Assembly (NCBI RefSeq): GCF_018873765.1
Contig: NC_057923.1
Location: 9,932,413 to 9,996,412, forward strand
DNA: 64,000 bases
Direction: 5' to 3'
From: Telopea speciosissima
Taxonomy: Eukaryota; Streptophyta; Magnoliopsida; Proteales; Proteaceae
In this document: positions 41,075-52,270 of the stretch, piece after piece
Numbering within the stretch: the first letter of the stretch is position 1
How the letters are laid out: each line of letters starts with the position of its first letter
Made by a program: the position numbers and the translations under genes
The notes under the pieces: generated by a model
Database searches by the model: none
What the model was told of the DNA's origin: nothing
The model's input: the letters and a program-made list of their open reading frames with translations, nothing else

Positions 41075-41642
41075 TAGGGGTGCAATTTTGGGCCTGTCAG
41101 CCAAAACTCACCCTGGTCGTCCTGAGCCCGAACAGGGTCTGGGCTGAGATACTTGGCACTAAGGGTGAGTCAGAACTAAAAATTTTTGGCCTTGAGTTAG
41201 GATCGGGTCGGACCAAGGTTGACGTCTCAGGTTGAGCCTGACCCGGCCCAACCCAATCCTGTTTTAAGTTATACTATAAAATATATATATTAATATATTA
41301 TATATATTATAAACTTTAAATATCACACATATTTTGTTATATAATATATTATATATAAAGATAATGAGTGAATATATTTTATTATAAGGTTATTTTATGT
41401 AAAATTGATAATGTCTCATCAATCCAGTTCAATTCAATTCAATCCATGCATCTTTCCCTCCCCCCCCTCCGTCTATAATCAGTATCAATCAAGATCAGTC
41501 CAATCCAACCCTAAGGTCAGGTCAGAGTTAGATTTTCCAAGTCCTAAGTTAGAGTTGGGTCACGGCAAGACCCAGCTAAAAGAACTCAGGATAGGACTAG
41601 GATTTTAAAAAACTGGTCCAATCCGATCCTCTTGCACCCCTA
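41075..41642. mobile_element. hAT-type MITE (TAGGGGTGCAA member)
   Basis: The ends TAGGGGTGCAA and TTGCACCCCTA are inverted. They are flanked by GTTGCCAT (41067-41074) and GTTGCTAT (41643-41650), an 8-bp duplication with one mismatch. The interior has GGTCGGG/CCCGACC-like blocks around an AT-rich centre. 568 bp, non-coding. Confidence 0.8.
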
Positions 41643-41650
41643 GTTGCTAT

Positions 41651-42147
41651 TCTCGCTGGTCCCACACTTGGATTACCTAATCCCGCATGATGTGAAACTT
41701 AACGTTGACCCCCCAACTTGGTTCACCCCCGGCCCCCACGCTTCACTCTCCTCACCAAATGTCGAGGTTGAAGTATGTTGTCATTTCGAAAAAATAAAAA
41801 GAAGCACACGAAAGAAAATTCTGACAAGAAATAAAAAAAAAAAAATTTTAATTTGAATTTGGATTTGGAGACTTTGGACGGTCTCTATTATTTAGTGGCA
41901 ATTAGATATACACATGTCAATAATAGAGCAGTGTTTGGTGGATTGCACTATTGCAATGTGGAACGTTCAACGATCACTTTTTCTTTTTTCAAAGAAAATC
42001 CCCTCGTGCTTCCTCGGTAACCTAAGTTGTAATTCTATTATAAAATTACCCCATTTCAGACAACATTCTCCCTCATGCACTGGTATGGGTCCCGATCATC
42101 TTTCTTTCTCATTTATTTTTCTGTCTTGCATAATCTCTCTTTAGTGT
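41651..42147. other. Intergenic, no feature seen
   Basis: Mixed sequence with an A-rich run near 41830. No supported feature. Confidence 0.3.
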
Positions 42148-42150
42148 TTA

Positions 42151-42293
42151 GGCTATGTTTGGAATTCAAGAAAAGAAAAATATAATAAGATAAAAAAATA
42201 TGATGATACAATGATTAAATTATGTGCCTATCTCTTTCTTCAAATTAAAAAAAAATTTTGAATCTTCTTTTTTCTTGACTTTCAAACATGGCC
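42151..42293. mobile_element. Tourist-like (PIF/Harbinger) MITE
   Basis: 143 bp with inverted ends GGCTATGTTTGGAA and TTTCAAACATGGCC, flanked by the 3-bp target TTA (42148-42150, 42294-42296). The GGCC...TGTTTGG terminus and TTA target are the hallmarks of Tourist MITEs. The centre is AT-rich and self-complementary. Confidence 0.8.
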
Positions 42294-42359
42294 TTAGAGA
42301 CATATAACCATGGACGATCTGATTCTTATATCCAAGACCGCAAGTCTGTAACAATTAAG

Positions 42360-43948
42360 GGTTTTTTTTGTCTTTTTGGGAATTGGAGAGCTTGATCATT
42401 GGTGGGGGGGGGGGGAGCCCCAAGGTGGGTTGAACTTCAGAGTTAGTAAGTGTGGGAATGACATTAATACGGGAACGAATACGTATGATAGTCAAACAAA
42501 CTATGCGATAATAATACTTTTCAAAAAATCCAATGCAATAATATGCTATGACAATACGATACGTTTTTAATACGTTTATTCTGTAAAAAGTCGGGAGCAA
42601 AAATATAGACATATTCACTATGCAACAAACATGTACACCTAATAAACACAATAATAGCATTTACTGATATGCCTAAATATATAGTTTGATTGGTGTGATC
42701 TGCATGGAACTGATTGATGACATGATTGGGGAGCAAAGTATGTATGACTTAAACAACTTATGAGCTTAAGTAGTAACAAAACATGTCAAAGGCAATCATC
42801 TATTGTGTTATCCTATATGTTATCGACAAAGTAACTGATTGCTGATGCGTTAGGCATTGAAAATTTTCTGAGTTTATATTTATTTTCTCTGTGACAACTA
42901 AGATGCATTTCAAACTTAAAAGTACTTTGATCTAATATTTAATTATCTGAGCAGCAATGAAACAAATATTGGAACAATAATGTGTGAGGAATTAAAATGA
43001 ATATTTTCATACCTGCATCATTAAGGCTACCTGGTTGGACATAAAAGGTTACAATGTAAAATGTTGTACGAAGCAAGGCTTATAATCCAAACACATTTTT
43101 TCTAATTTCTTCTGTAGTTTTAGATTCTATTTGCAATTTTTAATTTCAGGTTTCAGTTCTACTGTTGAATTGAGTTTTGTTATTAAATATTAACTAAATA
43201 TGAGTTTATTTCATGCTTCATGGGATTTGGACTTTAATAAATCCCAGAGTCTGTCTCTTTGACCATCAAAAATAGAAAGAATGTATGGTTCTAAACTACA
43301 TCAATGGAGTTTTTGGCTAAGAAAAGCTTTGAGTTCTCACAGATTTTATATGTTTCGTTTGGTTGAGTTTCTTTAAAAAAACCGAACGAGTTGCCTCGTG
43401 TTATTGTAAACATCTTAAGAATGGAAGGGAAAAGGTTTCAAAAAAATACCTTAAGAGTTGTTGCTTTAAGTGCACCGTTGCAATCGCCATCTTGACGAAC
43501 TAAAGAACCACCGCTACAATCGCCGGCAGAACTCAAGAAGAGGAAGAAGAGACAGAGAGGAATGGAGAAGGGGAACTAGCTGCTAGAGGTTTGGTTTTCC
43601 GCTAGAGAAGAGACGAGGGTTTGGTAGATTTTAGGTTTTTTTTTTAATCTAACGGTTAGTATTAGGAATTAATTGGTTTAACGGTTAAGATAGATTTTAG
43701 TTTTTTTTTTTTTTAATATATATATATACGTATTATACGTGTATTATATGCGTTTCATTCGAGTATCATATGACAACCCTTAAAATGTGCCTATTTACCC
43801 GACTCTAAAGTATTATACGTAATACGGCATTTTTTTCATCGAAACGTTCGGGTATGCGTATAATATGCGTATTTACTAACTATGGTTTGAACTCATGACC
43901 TCTTATTTGAGGAGTTGGTCTTTTGCCAACTGAGCTGACCCCTTAGAG
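42360..43948 (-). mobile_element. tRNA-derived SINE split in two by a TIR element
   Basis: The 3' half (poly-T at 42361-42368 through CCCCAAGGTGGGTTGAACTT at 42437) and the tRNA-like head (43887-43948: TTTGAACTCATGACCTC, then CCAACTGAGCTGACCCC) are on the - strand. Joined, they match the intact SINE at 55014-55155. The intervening 42438-43886 is a separate element. Confidence 0.75.
42438..43886. mobile_element. 1.45-kb non-autonomous TIR element inserted in the SINE
   Basis: The ends CAGAGTTAGTAAGT and TTTACTAACTATGGT are inverted. The flanking TTGAACTT (42430-42437) and TTGAACTC (43887-43894) are an 8-bp duplication of SINE sequence with one mismatch, consistent with hAT. Both ends carry many TATTATACG/AATACG motifs. 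The centre has an A/G-rich stretch (43530-43610). No transposase is seen. Confidence 0.7.
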
Positions 43949-43965
43949 TAAAAAGGTATAACAAC

Positions 43966-44279
43966 CAAGGTTTTAAAAATCAGGAATTGAATGGATGAAT
44001 ATGCTGACTTGGAGTAGAATAATTGGCTGACATTGATCTCAATTTCCATCGCTCCTAATCGTTGCTTCTTGAATCAAATTGGATCGATCAATTCGTAGTC
44101 ATTTTCTTTATAATCCATCTTGAACCAGTTTGATTCATCAGCTGATTCTCGATTCCTGGATTGATTCAATTTTCACCATTAAATAGCTTAGATTCTTGAT
44201 TCCTAAATTGGTTCAAGCTGATTTGGATCCAAATCTTCTCCAACCAATTCCTTTCCGGATTCCGAGTTTTAAAACCTTG
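43966..44279. mobile_element. MITE with CAAGGTTTTAAAA ends
   Basis: The inverted ends are CAAGGTTTTAAAAATCAGGAATT and the mirrored GATTCCGAGTTTTAAAACCTTG. The putative 8-bp target copies match at only five of eight positions, so the insertion is old or the borders are off by a base or two. Similar ends occur at 54191-54418 and 51620-52270. Confidence 0.55.
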
Positions 44280-46200
44280 GTAACGATTAACATGGGGTTT
44301 CTATAATGTGTGAGTGCTTCGTATGTGACCTAATATACGGAATATTAGCTCACCAATGACAGGTGTCATGTGATAGGGACTCCAGCCTAAACCACGTAAG
44401 CAAGCCCAACACGTGATTGGTTCAAAAGCCATAAGAACATCGTTGAGATCGAATTCCTCATGCCACTCATGACCAAGACTTTCGACATGGCTAAACAACC
44501 TGGGACTCTCCATGATGCCAGCTGTGAGTAAAGACAAATTCAGTTCATTAGTTCCAGCTCAAACTCAAGTGTACGTAATATGCATGGACTAAGGACTACG
44601 TGAACCTCAGGCTTATGTGAACTCAAAACATACGATGAATAGTATTCAAAGTGCGACAGGTGAATTCATACAATTTTAAGCCTAATACTCTTTTTGCTCC
44701 ACTTTAAGTGTTGTTTCCCGAAAGTCTGATTTAGGCATCGAAGAGTCCCTTGGAGCCCACTCTGATCATCTCTTTGGCCTTTTTTATCTTGGCTATATGT
44801 GTACAGGTTTACCTCACTCGTATTTTCGTGGCAATATGACCCACATGAAGAACTAGAAATGGATCAGAATTGGAATCAGACTAGACCAATTCCGATTCTG
44901 ATGAACCATAATAGAGATTAGCCAATCAATAGATGACACGTTGAGGGTCGACCCATAGCCGAACCGAATAAAGAACCCGGGTCGGACCATGAGAAAGTGT
45001 AGAAAACTAATTAGCAAAAACAAGGCAGACCCACTGACCTAGTGATGAGCAGGCAGACAAGGCGTAACAGACTAGTCGCTGAGTCCACTCGGGTCAGCCG
45101 AGTCTACTCAGATCAGACTTAAGGCTCCAATACCTAACTCAGTACGGTCAACTAACCTAAACAAACATCTAGCTTGGTCAAGGTCATGCTTTCTTCGTGA
45201 CTCCCAACCCGACATATGTCAAAACTAACGAATGACACCTAGGATTATGCAAGACTTGAATTATTGTACACAAACGAATGATTCTCATACCAATCTAATA
45301 ATTTTAACTTATAAATAGTGATGTATCTCCCAGGTAAAGGGGACTCTCTCTCACTTTCAAACTCTTTGAATTTGAGAATTTATCTGTTGTAGAGGTCTAA
45401 CTTAGGCATCGGAGTGTACTAATCAACTCAGGCCAGCACTCTTCTGTCTCGTATTGTTTACCTAAGCAGATTAGCTCGGCCAGGTGGACAGCAGCTCGGA
45501 CTTCCCCGCAACAGATCCCAATTATTATCAATCTGATTTTGATTCCTAAAATTGTGCTGACATGTGAAACAATACTTGGGTTTAAATGGGGAATAGAGGA
45601 GAAAATTAAGCTAAAGCACTAATGAAATGGTCCCACTTAAGTTTTCTAAGGACAATTCAATGGAAGGATCATAAAGCCCAATTTTACCTGTGGGTTTAGG
45701 ATGAAAGAAGAGTTTGATATCTGTGTATAGATCCGGTTAATGCTTGAGTTTGAAAAGAATAAGGCTTAGTGCAAGAAAAGTAGATAAACATCAACAACCA
45801 CCTCTCATCCTTGATTCTAATTTCTAGAATCAACTCAACTATAAACTATCATTGCTTGATTCTAATTTCTGAGTGCAAGTGTGCAACTCAAATCAACTAA
45901 ACTATCATTGCACATTCATTAAGAGTAATGTTTGTGCCACATGTCATGTTCCTCCTCTTGGAGCGTGGCCATATGCTCAAGTGACGAGCGTGATGATAGT
46001 AGATATTCTACTATTTTCCATTAATTCCTTAAAATAATTCCTAGCTTTTATCTCATAGCATGACATAAGGATGCAGTTCTTATTGTATAAGCTAGTCCAA
46101 AACCTTGCTAATGAATCTTTAGGGGAAGAGTTTTCTGTCCGTGAAGCAATAGAAGTGTGCATGAAAGCACCAATAGGAGTGAGATTTCCACCATTCGTTG
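44280..46200. other. Intergenic, decayed LTR-like sequence
   Basis: The stretch 44934-45524 ends CCCCGCAACA and has a TATA-like TTATAAATAG (about 45311) and CTAACTTAGGCATCGGAGTG (about 45398), the latter typical of transcribed ends of plant Gypsy LTRs. A second CTGATTTAGGCATCGAAGAG occurs near 44718. Borders were not resolved. The small - strand ORF at 44301-44537 has no recognised domain. Confidence 0.4.
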
Positions 46201-48725
46201 GGGATGGGGTAGTCATTTCACCCCATCATGTCATGGAGTTGTTCTGTAAGTACGGTGGAAAGAAGTTGTAAAAAGAAATAGATGCATGGCCATTGATGTG
46301 TGCGAGATTATTCCCATACCAGCAACATTAGAAAAAAAAACCTCTCCCCCTGTGGTCATTTATATAAGAAGGGAAAGGGTTCTTTGAACACGAGGTGTAG
46401 GTTACGTCGTTTCACATTACATTTCTATTCATGTTTTTTGAAGAGAAAGAAAACATAATAAAGAAATCTAACGAGTGTAGCATTTCCTGCACCTCAAGTT
46501 CGGAGGGACTTTTCCCATATAAGAATGAGAGATCAGAGAAAGAAAGAGGGAACAAAGAACGATATCATCCACATAGAATCCACATGACTAGAATCAGAGG
46601 AGAAAAACTATTTCTCAAAGTGATGGCATTTTCTTTGGAAACTCAAATTACATTCTAAGTTTAAACTATTTCCACCTGTTTTTGTTGAAGAAATTATTAA
46701 GATCTCTATCTTAGGAGGTGAGGATAGATGGTGGTGTTTCTTATCTGGGGATAACCACTTCTCAACTCGTCTGGCTGCCAAATATCTTAGGACTTAAATT
46801 TGGCCATGCCATGATTCTCATTTCTCTAAGTGGGGGCATTTTTTTTGGAAATTCAAATTGCATCATAAGTTTAAACTGTTCTTTTGGCGTGTTTTAAATG
46901 CAGGAATTCCAGTCAAAACAAATCTCTCCAAATGGATCTTGATCGAGCCTACTTGTGTTCTTTGTGGTTCTTGTGTTGAATCCACCTAGCACCTCTTTCT
47001 CTTGTATGATTGAACTAAGCGTATTTGGGTTGCAGGCCCTCTGGGATTAAGAAATGAGTTTCTATCTAGTTTTTCACTGGGTTTTTTTTTTTTTTTTTTT
47101 TTGATGAAAGTGTAATCACACAAAAGTTTCTCACTGGTTTATCTATGTGTTTCTCTGTTTTCTTCGGTGGCTGTTGAAAAACAATCTTGAATTTGTTTTC
47201 TTTTTTTTTTTTTTTTTTTCTGTTTTTATTATTACATGTTATTTTATATGGCATGAAAAAACAAGGTTGTTAAAAAATCAGCTAAGGCTGATCCTACTTC
47301 AGTTATCAACCTAATTCTTAAATGGTTATCGGACTTAAATAATTGTCCCCCTTCCAATCTTCACAAGATGATATATGTAATATTTCTTCTGCTTTACCTT
47401 CTCCTATTATGTTGATCCCCAACCCCATGATAAGTTATCGTATTTTGATTTGCGCAGTAACATCTAACCCAAGCCTAAACTCTTTGGGGGATGGGGCAGT
47501 CATTTCACCCTTTCATGTCATGGATTTGTTCTGTAACTCCGGTGGAAAGAAGTTGTAAAAAAAAACAGATGCACGGCTATTGATGTGGTTTGCGAGATTA
47601 TTCCCATACCAGCAACATTAAAAAAAATAAAATAAAATAAAAACCTCTCCCTCTATGGTCATTTATATAAGAAGGGAAAGGGTTCTTTGAACATGAGGTG
47701 TAGGTTACGTCTTTTCACATACATTACATTTCTATTCTTCTGTTTTTTGAAGAGAAAGAACACATAATAAAGAAATCTAACATGTGTAGCATTCCTGCAC
47801 CTCAAGTTCAGAGGGACTTTTCCCATATAAGAATGAGAGACCAGAGAAAGAAAGAGGGAACAAAGAATGATATCATCCATATAGAATCCACATGATTAGA
47901 ATAAGAAAAGAAAAACTATTTCTCAAACTGGTGGCGTTTTCTTTGAAAACTTAAATTACATCCTAAGTTTAAATTATTTACACCTGTTTTTGTTGAAGAA
48001 ATTCTTAAGATCTCTATTTCAGGAGGTGAGGATAGATGGTGATGTTCCTTATCTTGGGATAACTACTTCTCAACTCATTTGGCTGCCAAATATCTTAGGA
48101 CTCAAATTCGGTCATGCCATGATTCTCATTTCTCTAAGTGGTGGCATTTTCTTTGGAAATTCAAATTGCATCCTAAGTTTAAACTGTTAGTTTGACGTGT
48201 TTTAAATGTAGGAATTCTAGTCAAAGCGACTCTCTCCAAATGGATCTCGATCGAGCTTACTTGTGTTTTTTTGTGGTTCTTGTGTTGAATCCACCTGGCA
48301 CCTCTTTCTCTCGTATGATTGGACTAAACGTATTTGGGTTGCAGGGTCTCTGGGATTAAGAACTGAGTTTCTATTTAGTTGCTCATTGGTATATCTATGT
48401 GTTTCTCTGTTTTCTTCGGCTGCTCTTGATAAACAATTTTGAAAATTTTTTTTTTCCTGTTTTTATTGTTACATGTTATTTTATATGGCATGATAGAAAC
48501 AAGATTGTTAAAAATCAGCTAAGGCTGATCCTACTTAAGTTATCAAGCCAATTCTTAAATGGTTATCGGACATAAATATTTGTCACCCTTTCAATCTTCA
48601 CAAGATGATATATGTAATATTTCTTCTCTTTACCTTCTCCTATTATGTTGAATTCCCCCCAACCCCATGCTAGGTTATCCTATTTTAATTTGCGTAGTAG
48701 CATCTAACCCAAGCCTAAACTCTTT
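46201..48725. repeat. Tandem segmental duplication, unit ~1.25 kb
   Basis: Copy 1 is 46201-47487 and copy 2 is 47488-48725. They match along their length (GGGATGGGGTAGTCATTTCA, AGGGAAAGGGTTCTTTGAAC, CATCTAACCCAAGCCTAAAC) with a few percent divergence. Copy 1 is longer, mainly because of a poly-T insertion at about 47081-47131. Both copies contain the same LINE fragment. Confidence 0.85.
46680..47560 (+). pseudogene. LINE reverse-transcriptase C-terminal fragment, duplicate 1
   Basis: Conceptual translation gives FWRVLNAGIPVKTNLSKW, then PTCVLCGSCVEST and WVAGPLGLRNEF. This is the zinc-binding domain at the end of plant LINE reverse transcriptases (C-x2-C...H). Stops are frequent. A poly-T stretch with GATGAAAGTGTAATCACAC inside direct repeats of TTTTTCACTGG/TTTCTCACTGG marks a later tail-only retrotransposon insertion on the - strand. 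Confidence 0.65.
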
Positions 48726-48960
48726 TGGATGAGCTGTTAGCATTTTGTTCGATGGACATATTGTTTTAGTAGTTGTAGAGTGTTTACCTTCCGCCAACAG
48801 CCTAAAGGCCAAATTATTTGGAATTTTGCAGGATGTGAGACATACAAACATTATGCATTTCAACATTAAAGAAGTTTGGTTTAACAACAAAGATACATAT
48901 ATGTCTTCTCCGACCAACCCCATAAACTATTTCATGGTCATGGAACTTCTTATTATCTCT
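47980..48960 (+). pseudogene. LINE reverse-transcriptase C-terminal fragment, duplicate 2
   Basis: The same zinc-binding segment as in duplicate 1 (ATLSKWISIEL, CGSCVEST). It then runs past the duplication into RNase H-like sequence at 48745-48900 (DGHIVLVVVECLPSANSLKAKLFGIL). Broken by stops. Confidence 0.6.
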
Positions 48961-49827
48961 TCTTTAACTTTCCCTACACCCTCCAATATAGGGTAATAAA
49001 ATGACCATTTCACTCCTCCCTTTAATGCCCATATGCAATCCCATTGGTCCAGCGAGGCATAAGGGCCACACAGCCTGGAAGCAAACCCCATCCCTAAAAA
49101 ATTTATGTGCGAGGGGAACACTGGGGTGGTGGGAAAAGGGACACTTTTTCCTAAAGATAATAAGAATGGATAAAATAACATGAACACTTAACCTCTAAGA
49201 AACGTGAACTAACTACAATTATAAATAGTTTAGGGACTATTTTTATCTCATTCGGGACACAGGAACAACTCCCAAGTCCCAACTCCCAAGCCCAAACCTG
49301 AACTGACTGGGCCCCATAACGGGACAAGATGCAACCACCCCGCCTGACGGTGCTCGATATACTACATTTACTACCTCGCTTTTCCATGTCATGTTTATTA
49401 TAATTTCAGAAAATCAAGGGTAATTCTGGAACTAAAAAAATGAATCATCATAGATTCCAAAGTCTGAACTCTAAACCCACCATGTTCAGTAAAAAATTGG
49501 TCCCCCACTCACTCTCGAGTCTCGATTAGTCACTCACTCGACGTAATCTCTTTCTGTTTTGTTTTGGGCTATCGAAATTCTTAGAGAGAAAGCAACACGG
49601 AGCAGCCCTGGAGCTTCTTCTTCTTCTTCTTCTTTCTATTATCGCAATCTCGGCAAACCTGTAACTACAGAGACCAAAGACCCGGTCCAAAGTAACGTGC
49701 CTCGTCAGGGTGCAGAATAAAATCCTCTTTTTTCCCATTTCATGGGTTCCACGAAGAACCAGACCAGAATTTCGTCTATTTCTGAGATTCTCGAAGAGTA
49801 TAGAAGAGATTAGGGGGAGGTACTGAG
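48961..49827 (+). promoter_or_regulatory. Upstream region and leader of the U-box gene
   Basis: No TATA box could be fixed. A CTTCTTCTTC tract at about 49613-49633 probably lies in the 5' leader. The 5' part (48970-49150) is MITE-like GGGTGGGA/CCACCCC-type sequence without resolved ends. Confidence 0.35.
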
Positions 49828-51477
49828 ATGGGGAGCGGCAAGCACAGGTGGAAGATCTCTTTCCACCGGTCTTCGCCCACTGCGTTGAAACCCGAAAAGA
49901 AACAGCCACCTAAGGAATTTGTCTGTCCGATTTCTGAATCATTAATGGCGGATCCAGTGATTGTTGCCTCGGGTCATACACTTGAGCGCATCTGCGTTCA
50001 GGTTTGTAAAGATTTGGGTTTTACACTGGTACTCCCCGACGGCTCGAAACCCAATTTTTCTACTGTGATCCCAAATGTCGCCATTAAATTGACCATTCTC
50101 AACTGGTGTGGCGCCAATGGCGTCGAACGGCCGACACCTCCAGAGCTCAGCTCGGCGGAGAAGCTTGTCCGTGCATTAATTCCGCCACAGGAAGAGAAAG
50201 CACCCACTAAAGGCAAGACAGAGCAAGATGAAGAGAACAGAAAGATATCGGTGTCGGAGAATGAAAACGATGAGTTGCTCAAAGGAGTAGCGGAGAAGCC
50301 TACAATGAAATTTTCTTACGCAGCGACCGACCTAAATCGGAGGCCGACTCACTTCTACACTAGCTCCGAGGAATCGGTGAATACGGCGACTCCCAGCACG
50401 CCTTTACCATTCGCAACGCGTCCCTCTTGTTACTCATATTCTTCGTCGTCGCTCGACAATATTGTAGACGAGACTCTGAACCCAATGTCGCCGGAAGAGG
50501 AGGAGATCGTAGTCAAGCTCAAGAGCTTACAAGTTTTCGAGCAAGAGGAAGCCGTGATCTCACTGAGAAAGATCACCCGAACCAACGAAGATATGAGGGT
50601 TTCACTCTGTACCCCTCGGTTGCTTTCGGGGCTAAAATCTCTCATGACCACACGCTACTCTTCCATCCAGATAAACGCAGTGGCATCGTTGGTGAATCTA
50701 TCGTTGGAGAAGATCAACAAGGTGAAGATCGTAAGAGCAGGGATCGTTCCACCGTTGATCGATGTGTTAAAGGGAGGATTCTCTGAAGCACAGGAACACG
50801 CGGCGGGTGCCCTCTTCAGCCTCGCGCTTGACGATGAGAACAAGATGGCGATAGGCGTATTAGGTGCGTTGCCACCGCTGCTACACATGCTCCGGTCGGA
50901 GAGCGAGCGGTCTCGGCACGACTCGGCGCTTGCTCTGTACCACCTCTCGCTGGTTCAGAGCAATCGCTCCAAGATTGTGAAGCTTGGTTCTGTGCCAACA
51001 CTGCTAGCCATGGCGAAAGGAGGGGACCTGGCAAGCAGGTCTCTACTAATACTCTGCAATTTAGCGGCGTGTGTGGAAGGCCGCACTGCATTACTCGATT
51101 CAAACGCGGTGGAGTGCTTCGTAGGGATTTTGAGGAAGAACGAGTTGAACTCGGAACCAACTCGGGAGAACTGCGTTGTGGCGTTGTACGCGTTGAGTCA
51201 AGGGAGTTTGAGGTTTAAAGGGATGGCGAAGGAGGCTGGAGCGGCGGAGGTGTTGAGAGATGTGGAAGTGAGAGGGAGTGAACGAGCTAAGGAGAAGGCT
51301 AAGAGGATATTAGAGATGATGAGAGGGAGTGGGAGAGACGAAGACGATGAGGAAGAGGAGGAAGTGGACTGGGAGGAAATGTTGGACTTGCGGACTCTGA
51401 GTCGGACTCGTCGCCGATTCGTTTGTGGAAAGAATGCATCGGTTGCCAACTCGTCTGAGTTTAGGTTTTCACTTTGA
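49828..51477 (+). CDS. U-box/ARM-repeat E3 ubiquitin ligase (PUB38-41 type)
   Basis: An intronless gene of 549 codons. The U-box spans residues ~27-100 (PPKEFVCPISESLMADPVIV, then GHTLERICVQ and IPNVAIKLTILNWC) and recruits ubiquitin-conjugating enzymes. Residues ~110-215 form a low-complexity linker rich in Ser, Thr and Glu. ARM repeats occupy ~218-505 (INAVASLVNLSLE, EHAAGALFSLALDDENK, RHDSALALYHLSLVQSNR, SRSLLILCNLA) and bind substrates. An acidic patch (DEDDEEEEEVDWEE) and a basic RTRRR precede the C-terminus. The family, Arabidopsis PUB38-41, targets signalling proteins; PUB40 is known to act in brassinosteroid signalling. The specific orthologue cannot be set from sequence alone. The frame is intact and GC content is higher than the flanks. 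Confidence 0.95.
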   Translation: MGSGKHRWKISFHRSSPTALKPEKKQPPKEFVCPISESLMADPVIVASGHTLERICVQVCKDLGFTLVLPDGSKPNFSTVIPNVAIKLTILNWCGANGVERPTPPELSSAEKLVRALIPPQEEKAPTKGKTEQDEENRKISVSENENDELLKGVAEKPTMKFSYAATDLNRRPTHFYTSSEESVNTATPSTPLPFATRPSCYSYSSSSLDNIVDETLNPMSPEEEEIVVKLKSLQVFEQEEAVISLRKITRTNEDMRVSLCTPRLLSGLKSLMTTRYSSIQINAVASLVNLSLEKINKVKIVRAGIVPPLIDVLKGGFSEAQEHAAGALFSLALDDENKMAIGVLGALPPLLHMLRSESERSRHDSALALYHLSLVQSNRSKIVKLGSVPTLLAMAKGGDLASRSLLILCNLAACVEGRTALLDSNAVECFVGILRKNELNSEPTRENCVVALYALSQGSLRFKGMAKEAGAAEVLRDVEVRGSERAKEKAKRILEMMRGSGRDEDDEEEEEVDWEEMLDLRTLSRTRRRFVCGKNASVANSSEFRFSL

Positions 51478-51619
51478 TTCCTACATCACGAGTGACGAGA
51501 ATGGTTTTTGCACTCCCACTCGTATCTGAGATGTAAATAAATTATTTTTCTATTTTTGGGTATTTATTGGTGTTTGTTTAAGAAAGTTGATTCATAGTTT
51601 TTTCTATTTAAATCTGGAG
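51478..51619 (+). other. 3' UTR of the U-box gene
   Basis: The stop TGA is at 51475-51477. AAATAAATTATT at about 51535-51546 could serve as a poly(A) signal region. Confidence 0.45.
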
Positions 51620-52270
51620 CAGGGCTTTGGTAATCGGTATCAGTATCGGATAGATTTACCCTTGTTTCCTTTGAAATATATATATACATATTTTACATTT
51701 TTACCCCAGACCATACAGATCCACCAATATGGGATCGGTCTAGAATCGGTATCAGTCGATCCGACACAGATTCCTCAAAGCATGATCGAGAGAATGCATC
51801 AGGGTTTCAGACTCAATTGACCCAACGGAATTTATTTCAGGGTTTTAGTTCAAGGTATTGGATCAGGTATTGGCCCGATACTGTATTCGACACCTTATCG
51901 ATATTGTAACTTGTATCAGCCTATAACGGTCATATAAGACAATTTTGCCCTCAAAGACACTGATAACATACTCTCCTTTTTTCATTTTTATCCTTGTCAG
52001 TACCGTGTCAATGACCTATATCAGATCAATATCAATATTAGTATTCGCCAATGCTAATGCCTATTGCCTGACCTTCTACCGATACCCTGAACCATGGTAT
52101 TGGTCCTATCGAACAGTTTAATCCTCAAAGGTACCAATGCCAACGGTTATTTTGACCATTTTACGCTTTGTTCATAGTATATCATCAATCTGATATTGGC
52201 CACGTATCGTATCGCTATCAGTTCGATATCACCAGATACGGTCAATTCGAGACCAATTCCTAAAACCTTG
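51620..52270. mobile_element. MITE-like element rich in GGTATCGG motifs
   Basis: The left end CAGGGCTTTGGTAATCGG and right end CCAATTCCTAAAACCTTG form an imperfect inverted repeat of the CAAGGTTTTAAAA type. The interior repeats GTATCAG/CGATATC blocks in both orientations. The expected 8-bp target duplication is not recognisable, so borders are tentative. Confidence 0.45.

Noticed and set aside
44301-44537. A 78-codon - strand ORF as a small gene
   Set aside because: No homology recognised, lies in repeat-derived sequence, and no splice or promoter context supports it.
49526-51449. Multiple ORFs overlapping the U-box gene in other frames
   Set aside because: Shadows of the well-supported 549-codon frame; none has a recognised domain.
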